Counted from the stretch's first letter, positions 8,514 through 17,934 are shown. The stretch is DNA of 25,291 nucleotides from an uncultured bacterium (GCA_934636825.1 CAKUBG010000033.1:1-25291); one strand, 5' to 3'. Notes: generated by a model not told the origin, from the sequence alone. Program-made: numbers and translations.

Positions 8514-11500
8514 CTATAATTTATTGCTACGGAAGGACTTAGCCAATGTAGGACTCATGACCCAGCGTACGTCTTGCCACTCGGCCAAAACTCTGCCTTC
8601 TTCATCTACCACAAAGACGTCGCCGCACATTTGGCTCTCGCCAACTTCTTTGGGATAGAGTAAAATTTGGGCTTTGGCAGGGAATTTGTCTACGTATTGA
8701 CGGTAGCGTCCGCCAAACATAGGCAAAGAACACAGTCCACGTTCGGCTCCACTCCATAGCAAACCGCTTTGCAAAGCGCAATCAAGGAAAAGCGGGTTAG
8801 TAATAGGCTTTTCCTGAGGATGATTGAGCAAAGCATGGCCTCTGTCTTCCACATTGGCAGCTAATCCATGTTTGTTGCAAGAGCGAACCTTATTTATACC
8901 GCGTAACTTAGGGCCATGGAATAAATACTTATCATAAGCTTCCGGCATAGTGCAGGGATAACCATTCTCTTCCAAAGGCTGTCGGCTGTGTTTTCTTAAT
9001 GGTTTAGCTTGGTGTTGAGCTGTTAAGACAGCCGTACCTTCCACGCACTTAAGAGGACGAGCGTTGGGTTTGCAATGCTCGATAGCAAAAGATACCAACA
9101 ACTCCGAGTCTACACGCTCAACCTTTTGAATGACAATAGTTATATCTGTATCTGCAATAATTTTAGCGGGCTCGTCGTACTCTTCGCCTCGTGGCAAAGT
9201 AATCGGTTTAAGGATCCGCAAATTATCACAGCCCAAGAAACGGTATTGAGGAAAATATTTATGGCAAGCTTGGGCAGCCAGCTCGACCATTAAGGCGGTA
9301 GGCATAACAGAATGGCCGCCCAAGATATGATCTTCTAAAAGAGGGTAGCGATCCGCGTTCAAAGTGCGACTGTAAGGGTCGCTTTGGCTGCGGCGGGCCC
9401 AATCAGCAGAGAGTCCGTCTGTGTCTGCCAAAGATGCGTGACTTTGAGGAGGGACGGGCTTTGAGCCCGTCAGCGCAAAAGGGCGCTCTGACTCCTTGGC
9501 TTCTTCGTCTTTATCCAGCCCCAAAGACTGGGCCAAAGGACTTACTTCTTGTCCGTCTTCAGCAGTTGGCTTTACTTCAGAACTTGTTTCGGAGGAAAAG
9601 TCATCTTCATGTGGCACATCAAAACCTGCTCCCATGATGAGTTCGCAAGCTTGTTCGTGACCGGCTAAAATTTCGGCTGTTAAAGCTCTAGCTCCGCGAC
9701 CTCGCTCGATAACTTCCACGCCGAGTTGCTCAAATTTGCGTTTGAGACTTTCATCTACCATGCCACCTTCCCAAGGGCCCCAACCCATAGCATTAAAGCG
9801 AGTCTTGGGATACAAACTGCTAGCTGCATAAGTAAATTTATTCATTACTTCATTGGCCATGGCATAATCGGCTTGTCCGGGACGACCGAATCTAGCAGAT
9901 ACGGAAGAAAATGTAAGCACAAATTGTAAAGGTTCATCTTTCAGTGCTTGCATAAAGTTATATAAGCCATTGACTTTGGTATCGAAGACCATATTGAATT
10001 GGTCATCAGTCTTATCGCATATATAGCGATCCGCTAAAACTCCGGCACCGTGAATTAAGCCGACTATCGAGCCGTAGCGTTGATGAATATCTTCGACAAC
10101 CTGAGCAATTAAGCTATCGTCACGAACGTCTAAGGAAATATATTCCACTTGTGAACCTAAAGCTCTTATGTCACTGATATTTTGAGCGATCTCGCGATTG
10201 ACTAAAATACGTCGGCATTCGCCTTCAAGTTGCTTGGGAGAGAGACTCTTGCCACTTTGCTTGGATTGTTGATACAGTAAAGTTTTTAAGTCTCTGGCTG
10301 TTTTGGCAGCCTTAGTTTGCGTCCACTCGGGAACGGGAATGGGAGAACGACCTACCAATACAAAGTTGAGTTTACAATGCTTAGCCAGTAATTTGGCGCA
10401 ATCGGCAGTTACGCCGCGAGCTCCACCGGTGACAATAACAGTAGATCCGGGAGCGGGTAAGTTTACTTTTGTTAAATCCAGTTTTTCCTCACGCAAAACT
10501 GGAATACGACGCACACTATGACGATCAATACCGACTTCATTACTGCCGTCTACCATAAGTTCAGCTAAAATTTGGGTAGCGATATGGCCAGGATCGGCAT
10601 CTACGCAGAAATCGAAGGAGCGACTGCGCAAGCGAGGATATTCTTGAGCAACAACTTTAGCTAAGCCGTGCAAACCGGCTTCGATGGGGTTGCTGGCTTC
10701 ATCAAAAGTGCCAAAGTGACCGTCCATGCGGGTGACGGTTAAGAAGAAATCGGGCGTTTGGCCTACTTGTTTCCACAATTGGCACTGTTGACGCACCAAT
10801 TTGAAGCAATTCTTTAAAGCTTCTTCGGCAGCATTGCGCTTGAAAAACAGATCGCCTTGCTCATAGAGAGGGAAGCTAGGCATGATAGCTATTAAACCAG
10901 CAAATCTGTCTGCCAAACGAAGTTGTTGATCTGTCAAAGGTTTATCTTGGCTGATTAAGCAAGCTTGTAAGCCAAATTGTTGCATGGCCGCACAAAGAGC
11001 TGGAGCTATATAACCATCATCGGTAATAACATAGAGCCCTTGAGTGCTTATTTCTACAGGCTTGTTGGGCGCAGGCGACTCTTTATAATAGAGCTTCCTG
11101 CGCTTAAGCATCTGACCATCTGGAGCTAAGCTAGAGGTTAAATCAATAGTTGTTTTTGGCTCTAACTCAGCTTCTACTTTTGAACTTGAGCCACTATCGA
11201 TAGGCTGGGCGGCGGCATTTTCCAACTCCTTTTGAGTAGTGGAAACTCCAGCCGCGCTTTGTTCAGCTTTGTCTGTTGTGTCAGCTACAGTATCAGCCTG
11301 TGGAGCTACGCTCTGGCAAGCTTCATTTTTTTTTTCTTCCTCTGAATCCTGAGCGCCATTTTTAGGAGCGTCGGTAGGAGGAGTTGGCTTGTCGTCGCCG
11401 CCCAAGCGCTTCAATATATCGCGTACGGTATGCAAAGAGCCGATTTCGTCCGGGCCGATAGAAGAAGCAGCGGGAATGACCTTCTGAATAGCAGCTAAGA

Positions 11501-14500
11501 TCTCAACTCGTTTAATAGAGTCGATACCTAAGTCATTCTCTAAATCCATGTCCAAATTAAGCGTTTCCAAAGGATAGCCAGTCATATCGGCTACGATTTG
11601 TAACACGGCTTGCTCTTGATTAGCAGGGGCTGACTGTTCAGGGACTTCAACTTTAGTTTCTGTCGTTTCTGCTTGGTTTTGAGGCTGGGTTTTTGCACCC
11701 AAACGGCTGATAATATCGCGTAAAGTGTGCAAAGCTCCTATCTCTTCCGGACTGATGGTTTCAGCTTGAGGTAATTGCTTTTGTACGGCAGCTAAAATCT
11801 CAACTCGCTTAATGGAGTCGATTCCCAAATCGTTTTCTAAATCCATATCCAGATTTAAAGTTTCCACTGGATAGCCGGTCATTTCGGCTACAATTTTAAT
11901 GATAGCTTCTTCAGCTGAAGCAGCAGTCTGAATAGTGGCTGATTGGGTCTTTACTTCTTCGGCAACAGTGGGAGCGAGCTTATCGAGGATTTGACGCAAA
12001 GTGCGCAGAGAGCCAATTTCATCAGGAGCAACGCTGTTAGAATTTGGCAATTGCTTTTGGATAGCAGCCAAAATTTCCACGCGCTTAATGGAATCGACGC
12101 CTAAATCGTTCTCCAAATCCATATCCAGATTTAAAGTTTCTACCGGATAACCTGTCGTTTCAGCTACTACGTCAAGTAAGACTTTTTCCGGGTTGACGGA
12201 ACTGGTGGCGGAACTATCGGCCACTTTGTCAGAGTTGGGAGCTACTGTTTTAGTAACAACCGTTTCTTGGACTGTGGTCTTTGCGGCGAGCTTATCGGCA
12301 ATTTGGCGCAAAGTTTGCATAGAGCCGATTTCATCTGGAGCAATGGCTGAAGCGTTAGGAAAACGTTTTTGAATGGCAGCCAAAATTTCTACTCTCTTGA
12401 TAGAATCAATACCAAGATCCGTTTCCAGGTTCATGTCTAAATTGAGCATATCAGCCGGATAACCGGTCATTTCGGCAACTACGCCAAGAATGGCTGCAGT
12501 AAGATCGCTTCCTTGAACTGCTTCCTGAGGGGCAGCAGCAAAGGTAGGCTTAGGTTCACTCCGAGTAGCTGAGGTAGATTTCGCTTCGGAAATGGGCTTG
12601 GGCAAAGGTTCTGCTGTGGAAAAAGCGGCCATAGCTTGAGCAATAGGTACAGACGGCTCGACAACAGCTTGCTGAGCTTGCGTAGTTGGAGCACTGGCAA
12701 CTTGTTTCGCCACAGGGTGCTCGATAGGCATGGCAGGCAAACTGAGCTCAAGAGAGGGCATGTGGATGGCTGTGCCAGAGCCTAAGCTAAGCTGAGCTAA
12801 GTTTTGTTGAGAAGCGATAATGCTCTGTAAGGTTTGCTGAATCTGAACTTGGCTGTCCAAGAAACGCAAGTGGGCGCTAGCCGTCTGCTGCTGTAAAGTT
12901 TGCATGGCTTCCAAACCGGCTTGAATGGTTTGGAAAGCTTGGTTAAGCATAGAAATATTGCCTACAGTGGGCAGAGCCGCTGTTTTTTCTTCTTGTGTCA
13001 TGGAAACAGCCTGAGAAGCAGAACCTTTCTGAAGTTTGGTACCATTATTGAAAGCTGCCGTCGGAGTTAATGAAGAGGCAAAGATAGGTGTGGAAGCGAC
13101 GGTTGCGTGCGTAGTGATCGGCTCAGTCTCGACTGGAGCGATCGATTGAGGCACAGCAAGTCTAGCAGCCGACGTCGTCACAGTCGACTCTGTGGCGGTA
13201 GGCACGGTTGCGTTGGTCGGCTCAAAAGCTATTTCGCCCAATTCCGGCGGCGCTGAAGGATGTACTGTAGGGTTGTCGCTGATAAATTTAAGCGGCTGAT
13301 AACCTTCTACAGGTTTAATGGGATCGCAAGAGGGAGCGGGAGCATGTTTGCCGGGAGTGCGGTAGTTGGCGCCGCAAATAGGTACGCTCATACGTTTGTG
13401 ACGAGGCTCGGCAACGGGCTCTTCCCATTTATCCAACTCAACAGGATAACCCAAAGCAGCCAATTGGGCTAAGCTTTGAGCCAAGCATTGCAATTCTCCG
13501 CCGCCTTTGCGTCCATCAGTTGAGAGCATATGGTGAGCTTTTGAACCCAAGATCTTTTTAACTAAGCCTGTAAGTACGGTTTTAGGGCCAACTTCGATGA
13601 AAGTGCGGAAGCCGTCAGCATACATATTTTCGATAATATCTATGAAGCGTACGGAACTGACTAATTGTTCGCCCAAAATACGACGTAAAGTTTCGGTGTC
13701 GGCTTCATAGGCTTTACCGGTAACGTCGGCATAGACAGGCACTTGCGGTATATACATTTCGGTTTTGTGCAAAGCTTCACAGAAAGGCTCTTTAGCTGTG
13801 GCCATGAGTGAACTGTGGAAAGCAGCCGACACTTGCAAGCGACGAGCGGTAATTCGCTTGGACTTACACAACTCTTCGGCTTGGCTGACGGCTTCTTTGG
13901 AACCGGAAATGACGCCTTGGGTTGGGTGGTTGCGATTAGCTAATACTAAGTCGCCACCAACTTCTTTAACTACTTCTTCTATAGTTTCCAGAGGAGCGGA
14001 AACGGCTGACATAGCGCCGCGCCCGCCATCGCCCTTAGCCATAAGCGAACCACGCAAAGCCGAAAGAGCAAATAAATCAGCTTGAGAATAGACGCCGGCT
14101 TGCTGTAAAGCGACCAACTCGCCGTAAGAATGGCCGGCCATAGCTTGAGGCTCGACGCCAAAGCTGCGCAAAATAGCAGCCACTGACGATTCGACAGCGC
14201 CTAAGCAAGGTTGGGCAGCTCTAGTATCGGTAATGGCTTTAGTGTTGGCGGCGTCTTCACCGTCGACAAAACGTTTGACAGGGAAGATCAGGCGAGCTGG
14301 ATCTTGCGCTTCTTCCAAGGTGTTGTGGGCCGTTTCCAAAGCTTCCAAAGCTTCGGGGAAAATACTGAAGAACTCGCGATCCATGCCCACATATTGGCTG
14401 CCCTGACCGGGGAAGAGGAAGGCCACTTTGCCTAATTCACTTTGGGTATCGCCATAGAAGCATCCGCTGGGAAGCTCGCCAGTTGTTTCCTTATTGGCCT

Positions 14501-16142
14501 CCAAAGCGTCGGCCAATTCGTTCAGCTTTTGAGCATAGTCGGTAGGACCGCACACTAAGAGAGCGCGCTGAGGAGCTTTGGCGTCGAAGTTGCGACGTGA
14601 TAAGGAAGCTTGGTAGGTGCTTTCGTAGGCGGCGCAAGCAGCGGCACTGCGAATATCAGCAATTAAATATTCGCGTTCTTTGGAACTAAAAGCCCAAATT
14701 TGAACGGAACCATCCCAGGCTGGAGAGGTACGTTTGGGATTATACTCTTCCAATACAACATGGAAGTTGCTGCCACCGAAACCAAAAGAGGAAACGCCGC
14801 TGCGACGTTTTTCACCTTCTTTGATTACCCAAGGCTTAGTCTGTGTGCTCAAATAAAAAGGAGTTTCCTCAATGCCCAATTTTGGGTTGGGGCGACTGAT
14901 ATTTAACGTAGGTAATATAACTTTGTGGAAAAGAGACAGACTAGCTTTGCAAAGACTGGCAGCTCCGGCCGAAGCTTTGGTGTGGCCTATTTGAGACTTG
15001 ACAGTGCCTAAAGCGCATGAGTGCTCTTTCTTGACATCTTTGAAAACTTTTTTCAAAGCCTCAAATTCTACTACATCTCCAACTTTGGTGCCGGTTCCGT
15101 GGGCTTCGATTACTCCAACCGTTTCGGGATTTACTTCGGCTTCGGCATAAGCGCGTTCCAAAGCCAAGCTTTGACCGGCGGCGCTGGGAGCGTAAATGGC
15201 ACCGGAGTTGCCATCGGAAGAGGAGCCTAAGCCTTTAATTACGGCATAAATTCTGTCGCCGTCTCTTTCAGCATCAGCTAAACGCTTAAGAACCAGCACT
15301 CCGACGCCCTCACCCAGAAGAGTACCGTCAGAATCTTCTGAGAAGGGAGCTATATGGCCGGAATCAGAAAGAGCCGGAGTCTTGCTAAAGCAAGTAAACA
15401 TGAAAATATCGTTAAAAGTGTCGGTACCGCCGGTCAAAACCATATCGGCTGCGCCCGCTCTGAGCTCAGATATAGCTAAATGGACAGCAGCCAAAGAACT
15501 GGCGCAAGCTGCATCTACAGCACAGTTCGTACCGTGTAAATCCAAGCGATTGGCAATACGTCCGGCTACTACGTTACCTAAAAGACCGGGAAATGAATTT
15601 TCTTGCCAAGATACGTAAGAATCGGCAATACCGGCTACTACCTTTTCGGCAGTGGCTTTATCGATACCGGCTTCAGCCAAAGCTTTGCGCCATCTGGGGT
15701 GGCCTAAGCGAGCGCCCAGAGGAATAACCATTTCTAAAGCACCGGTGACGCCCAAGATTACACTTGTAGAATCTTTAGGCACTTCTTTGCCACCAACACC
15801 GTAACCGGCGTCTTCCAGAGCAGCTTTGGCGCCAACTAAACCGAGCAATTGGGAAGTATCTGTAGCTTCTAAAATGTTCGGGGGAATATTAAATTCGGTA
15901 GGATCAAAGGGGTAAGGCTCCAAGAATCCGCCAACTTTGGCATAGCAACGATCGGGGCTGCTGTGATCTCCGTCGTATAAATCGTTTACCGACCAATGGG
16001 TTTCCGGAACCGGGCCGATACAATCGGTGCCGGAGCGGAGAATGCGCCAAAAACTCTGGCGACTGTCGGCTTTAGGAAAGAGACATCCCATACCGATAAT
16101 GGCAATGGGGATATTTTGATTATTATTACAAGTAGAAGACAC
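8514..16142 (-). CDS. pfaA: PUFA synthase subunit PfaA, KS-MAT-4xACP-KR-DH
   Basis: Core 2542-residue subunit that holds the chain and carries out condensation and ketoreduction. Domains in order: ketosynthase (about 10-470, Cys213 in DAACASS, HGTGT, VKSQIGH); malonyl transferase (about 575-870, GQGSQ and Ser672 in GHSYGE); a Ser/Thr/Gln-rich linker with a helical segment around His1091; four tandem ACPs with phosphopantetheine serines 1247, 1351, 1443 and 1542, each in LG(I/V)DSIKRVE; ketoreductase (NADPH motif TGGARGV near 1904, Tyr2093 in DYAMAN) with the helical insertion usual in PfaA; and a C-terminal dehydratase-like double hotdog (His2272 in EDHILGGH, Asp2454 in FLDCALQ). Four ACPs is within the range seen in this family. 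The start is GTG with AGGAG 8 nt upstream, overlapping the pfaD stop and leaving 11 nt between the genes, so translation is likely coupled. Confidence 0.95.
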   Translation of the reverse strand: MSSTCNNNQNIPIAIIGMGCLFPKADSRQSFWRILRSGTDCIGPVPETHWSVNDLYDGDHSSPDRCYAKVGGFLEPYPFDPTEFNIPPNILEATDTSQLLGLVGAKAALEDAGYGVGGKEVPKDSTSVILGVTGALEMVIPLGARLGHPRWRKALAEAGIDKATAEKVVAGIADSYVSWQENSFPGLLGNVVAGRIANRLDLHGTNCAVDAACASSLAAVHLAISELRAGAADMVLTGGTDTFNDIFMFTCFSKTPALSDSGHIAPFSEDSDGTLLGEGVGVLVLKRLADAERDGDRIYAVIKGLGSSSDGNSGAIYAPSAAGQSLALERAYAEAEVNPETVGVIEAHGTGTKVGDVVEFEALKKVFKDVKKEHSCALGTVKSQIGHTKASAGAASLCKASLSLFHKVILPTLNISRPNPKLGIEETPFYLSTQTKPWVIKEGEKRRSGVSSFGFGGSNFHVVLEEYNPKRTSPAWDGSVQIWAFSSKEREYLIADIRSAAACAAYESTYQASLSRRNFDAKAPQRALLVCGPTDYAQKLNELADALEANKETTGELPSGCFYGDTQSELGKVAFLFPGQGSQYVGMDREFFSIFPEALEALETAHNTLEEAQDPARLIFPVKRFVDGEDAANTKAITDTRAAQPCLGAVESSVAAILRSFGVEPQAMAGHSYGELVALQQAGVYSQADLFALSALRGSLMAKGDGGRGAMSAVSAPLETIEEVVKEVGGDLVLANRNHPTQGVISGSKEAVSQAEELCKSKRITARRLQVSAAFHSSLMATAKEPFCEALHKTEMYIPQVPVYADVTGKAYEADTETLRRILGEQLVSSVRFIDIIENMYADGFRTFIEVGPKTVLTGLVKKILGSKAHHMLSTDGRKGGGELQCLAQSLAQLAALGYPVELDKWEEPVAEPRHKRMSVPICGANYRTPGKHAPAPSCDPIKPVEGYQPLKFISDNPTVHPSAPPELGEIAFEPTNATVPTATESTVTTSAARLAVPQSIAPVETEPITTHATVASTPIFASSLTPTAAFNNGTKLQKGSASQAVSMTQEEKTAALPTVGNISMLNQAFQTIQAGLEAMQTLQQQTASAHLRFLDSQVQIQQTLQSIIASQQNLAQLSLGSGTAIHMPSLELSLPAMPIEHPVAKQVASAPTTQAQQAVVEPSVPIAQAMAAFSTAEPLPKPISEAKSTSATRSEPKPTFAAAPQEAVQGSDLTAAILGVVAEMTGYPADMLNLDMNLETDLGIDSIKRVEILAAIQKRFPNASAIAPDEIGSMQTLRQIADKLAAKTTVQETVVTKTVAPNSDKVADSSATSSVNPEKVLLDVVAETTGYPVETLNLDMDLENDLGVDSIKRVEILAAIQKQLPNSNSVAPDEIGSLRTLRQILDKLAPTVAEEVKTQSATIQTAASAEEAIIKIVAEMTGYPVETLNLDMDLENDLGIDSIKRVEILAAVQKQLPQAETISPEEIGALHTLRDIISRLGAKTQPQNQAETTETKVEVPEQSAPANQEQAVLQIVADMTGYPLETLNLDMDLENDLGIDSIKRVEILAAIQKVIPAASSIGPDEIGSLHTVRDILKRLGGDDKPTPPTDAPKNGAQDSEEEKKNEACQSVAPQADTVADTTDKAEQSAAGVSTTQKELENAAAQPIDSGSSSKVEAELEPKTTIDLTSSLAPDGQMLKRRKLYYKESPAPNKPVEISTQGLYVITDDGYIAPALCAAMQQFGLQACLISQDKPLTDQQLRLADRFAGLIAIMPSFPLYEQGDLFFKRNAAEEALKNCFKLVRQQCQLWKQVGQTPDFFLTVTRMDGHFGTFDEASNPIEAGLHGLAKVVAQEYPRLRSRSFDFCVDADPGHIATQILAELMVDGSNEVGIDRHSVRRIPVLREEKLDLTKVNLPAPGSTVIVTGGARGVTADCAKLLAKHCKLNFVLVGRSPIPVPEWTQTKAAKTARDLKTLLYQQSKQSGKSLSPKQLEGECRRILVNREIAQNISDIRALGSQVEYISLDVRDDSLIAQVVEDIHQRYGSIVGLIHGAGVLADRYICDKTDDQFNMVFDTKVNGLYNFMQALKDEPLQFVLTFSSVSARFGRPGQADYAMANEVMNKFTYAASSLYPKTRFNAMGWGPWEGGMVDESLKRKFEQLGVEVIERGRGARALTAEILAGHEQACELIMGAGFDVPHEDDFSSETSSEVKPTAEDGQEVSPLAQSLGLDKDEEAKESERPFALTGSKPVPPQSHASLADTDGLSADWARRSQSDPYSRTLNADRYPLLEDHILGGHSVMPTALMVELAAQACHKYFPQYRFLGCDNLRILKPITLPRGEEYDEPAKIIADTDITIVIQKVERVDSELLVSFAIEHCKPNARPLKCVEGTAVLTAQHQAKPLRKHSRQPLEENGYPCTMPEAYDKYLFHGPKLRGINKVRSCNKHGLAANVEDRGHALLNHPQEKPITNPLFLDCALQSGLLWSGAERGLCSLPMFGGRYRQYVDKFPAKAQILLYPKEVGESQMCGDVFVVDEEGRVLAEWQDVRWVMSPTLAKSFRSNKL
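11403..12509 (-). repeat. Four tandem acyl carrier protein domain repeats
   Basis: Four ACP units of about 74 residues each, at roughly 12288-12509, 11976-12197, 11700-11921 and 11403-11624, separated by Ala/Thr/Glu-rich linkers. Serine-to-serine spacing is 104, 92 and 99 residues. The units share MTGYP or TTGYP and DLGIDSIKRVE cores and are similar at the DNA level, a sign of duplication. In PUFA synthases tandem ACPs raise product yield rather than setting chain length (family knowledge). Confidence 0.93.
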
Positions 16143-16150
16143 TACAAAGA

Positions 16151-16155
16151 CTCCT
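16151..16155 (-). promoter_or_regulatory. Shine-Dalgarno site for the GTG start of pfaA
   Basis: AGGAG on the minus strand, 8 nt before the GTG at 16142 and overlapping the TAG stop of pfaD (16154-16156). It supports both the GTG start and translational coupling of pfaD and pfaA. Confidence 0.8.
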
Positions 16156-17791
16156 ATAACAGCGAAGCTAATTCTTGGAAAGGAAGAGGCTCAAAGCAGC
16201 TCCATTGAGCCGGGATTTCAACCCCTTGATTGGTTATTAAAGCGGTGCGAGTTAATACACAAGCTCCAGCCATAATATTCAAGGCTGCCAAATCAGCGTG
16301 GCGCTCTTTTACGTTCTCTAGAAATGTTCCTTTGCACCACTGATTAAAGCTGCCCATAGATGGGCCACACCAAATCTGGTAATCGGCTCGTCTGTCCGGC
16401 AATCCGGCGTTGGCCCAACGTGAAGCCTGGCCCAAGTAAGAGCGAAATACCAAAGCCATCATGTGTTTGGGATCGCTCTCGGCTTTGGTAATTTGGCGCG
16501 GATCGCGTTTGGCAAAAAAGGCTTTGGTACTTTGCCAGGCTTCGGCGAAGCTAGTGCGCAGCATAGTCTTTTCTATTTGATCTTTAACTGTGGTCGGCAC
16601 TTCGTCGAAGGAAGCGTAAGCGCGGTAAATTTCGTAAAGGCGTTTGGCTCGTACCGGGAACATGGTGCCCCATTTGAGCACTTGTACGTTGACTCCCATT
16701 TCAAACATATCGGCAGCCGGTGCCATAGCGACATCGGCGGGAGAAGCTTTGGCTAGCATCTCTCTGACTGCGTCGCTAGAGCCGGATTCTACACAAGCTT
16801 GATTTATAGAGCCGGTCATTACATAGGCTGCTCCCATAGCAAAAGCGGCTGCGGCTGCTTGCGGTGTAGCTATACCTCCGGCTGCACCGACGGGCACGCT
16901 CCAGCCAAAGCGCTCTTGCATGCGATCGCGCAAGTTGATAACCGAAGGCAATAAACCGAAGGCCGGACGATTATCAGTGTGGCCGCCGCTATCTGCTTCG
17001 GCTGTTAAAGCTGAAGCCGGGGGCACAAAGCGGGCTAGTTCAGCTTCTTCGGCTGTCAACGCTCCTTGAGCGACCAGAGAGGCAATCATCTCCGGCGGTG
17101 GAGGAGAAAGCAATTTTTCAGCTACCTCCAGCCTGGAAATCTTGGCAAAGACATGGTGTGGTGCATATATGCTGCCATCGGCCAATCGCTTTAGGCCACT
17201 GTAGCGGTAGTGGAGAAGTGCTGGCGTAAGGCTCAAAAATGCTGAAGCTTCTATACAATGGACATTTTCGGTAATGAAGAGCTTGGCAAGATTATTCTCT
17301 AATTGCGGATCGGAGGGACTGTGAATTAAATTGAGGCCGTACGGAAGGTTTCCCAGCTTGCTTTTGAGGGAATGTATGTGTTTAGTCACTTCGTCTAAGC
17401 TGAGACCGGCTGAGCCGAAAAAGCCCATCATTCCGGATTTAGCCATGGCCAAAACTAAATCTTCGGAGGCAATGGCATTGGCCATAGAGCCGCTCAAGCA
17501 AGCGTAACGCAGAGAGTAAGTGCGACGGAAAGATTCTTGCCCCAGGGTGTCTGGTGATAATGGTGGAGCTATAGCTAAAAGGGGGAGACTTCCTGTCGCT
17601 GAGGTCGGTGCAAATTGGCAAGAGCCATTTCCATAGAGAGTGAAAGGAAGATTTTTTCCCCGCCATACTGAAGGTGAAGATACGGCGAAAACGGGATTTT
17701 TTAGATTGCGCAAGATAGCAACGGGATCTTGAGAGACAGCATTGGGACTGGGCGTCCAGCTGCCCACCGTTTTTATGCAGGAATTTGCCAT
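16154..17791 (-). CDS. pfaD: PUFA synthase enoyl reductase PfaD
   Basis: FMN-dependent enoyl reductase (545 residues, the usual PfaD length) that acts in trans on ACP-bound enoyl intermediates of the PUFA synthase. It has the TIM-barrel fold of the nitronate monooxygenase/2-nitropropane dioxygenase superfamily. Seen in the sequence: SGSMANAIASEDLV near 95, GGHTDNRP with His271, the flavin phosphate loop GAAGGIATP near 300, GSINQACVE near 325, and the PfaD-specific MAPAADMFEMGVNVQVLKWG. The C-terminal half includes KHMMALVFRSYLG and DYQIWCGPSMGSFN, both typical of PfaD rather than of simple nitronate monooxygenases. It is first in the operon, 11 nt before pfaA, like pfa1 of myxobacteria and unlike the terminal pfaD of Shewanella. 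The ATG at 17791 has only a distant AAAGGA (about 13-16 nt upstream), so initiation may be weak or controlled by the structured leader. Confidence 0.95.
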   Translation of the reverse strand: MANSCIKTVGSWTPSPNAVSQDPVAILRNLKNPVFAVSSPSVWRGKNLPFTLYGNGSCQFAPTSATGSLPLLAIAPPLSPDTLGQESFRRTYSLRYACLSGSMANAIASEDLVLAMAKSGMMGFFGSAGLSLDEVTKHIHSLKSKLGNLPYGLNLIHSPSDPQLENNLAKLFITENVHCIEASAFLSLTPALLHYRYSGLKRLADGSIYAPHHVFAKISRLEVAEKLLSPPPPEMIASLVAQGALTAEEAELARFVPPASALTAEADSGGHTDNRPAFGLLPSVINLRDRMQERFGWSVPVGAAGGIATPQAAAAAFAMGAAYVMTGSINQACVESGSSDAVREMLAKASPADVAMAPAADMFEMGVNVQVLKWGTMFPVRAKRLYEIYRAYASFDEVPTTVKDQIEKTMLRTSFAEAWQSTKAFFAKRDPRQITKAESDPKHMMALVFRSYLGQASRWANAGLPDRRADYQIWCGPSMGSFNQWCKGTFLENVKERHADLAALNIMAGACVLTRTALITNQGVEIPAQWSCFEPLPFQELASLL

Positions 17792-17843
17792 GTTGATATA
17801 GTTTGTATCCTTTTAGCCATTTTAGAACGGCCAGTTTTTACCT

Positions 17844-17877
17844 AAAAAAAGAGAATGAGAACAGCAAAGCCGTTCTC
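17844..17877 (-). terminator. Terminator-like hairpin in the pfaD leader (possible attenuator)
   Basis: On the minus strand a 9-bp stem with one G-T pair (arms at 17869-17877 and 17857-17865, loop TTT) is followed after six bases by seven T (17844-17850). It lies between the predicted pfaD promoter and the pfaD start, so it cannot end an upstream gene. A second TTCTC directly before the T run can replace the proximal one in pairing. The U run is not directly next to the stem, which weakens the call. Confidence 0.45.
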
Positions 17878-17934
17878 TGCACTCTGGCCCTGTCTTCTCA
17901 GATTTGATAGTCGACAATTGGGGCACTTCCCACT

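Noticed and set aside
11403..12509. Regularly spaced repeats that could suggest a CRISPR-like array
   Set aside because: The repeats are about 280-310 bp apart and encode ACP domains in frame.
12479..12751. Leu/Pro-rich 90-codon frame inside pfaA on the same strand
   Set aside because: A shifted-frame shadow of the Ala/Pro/Thr linker before ACP1, with no start signal.
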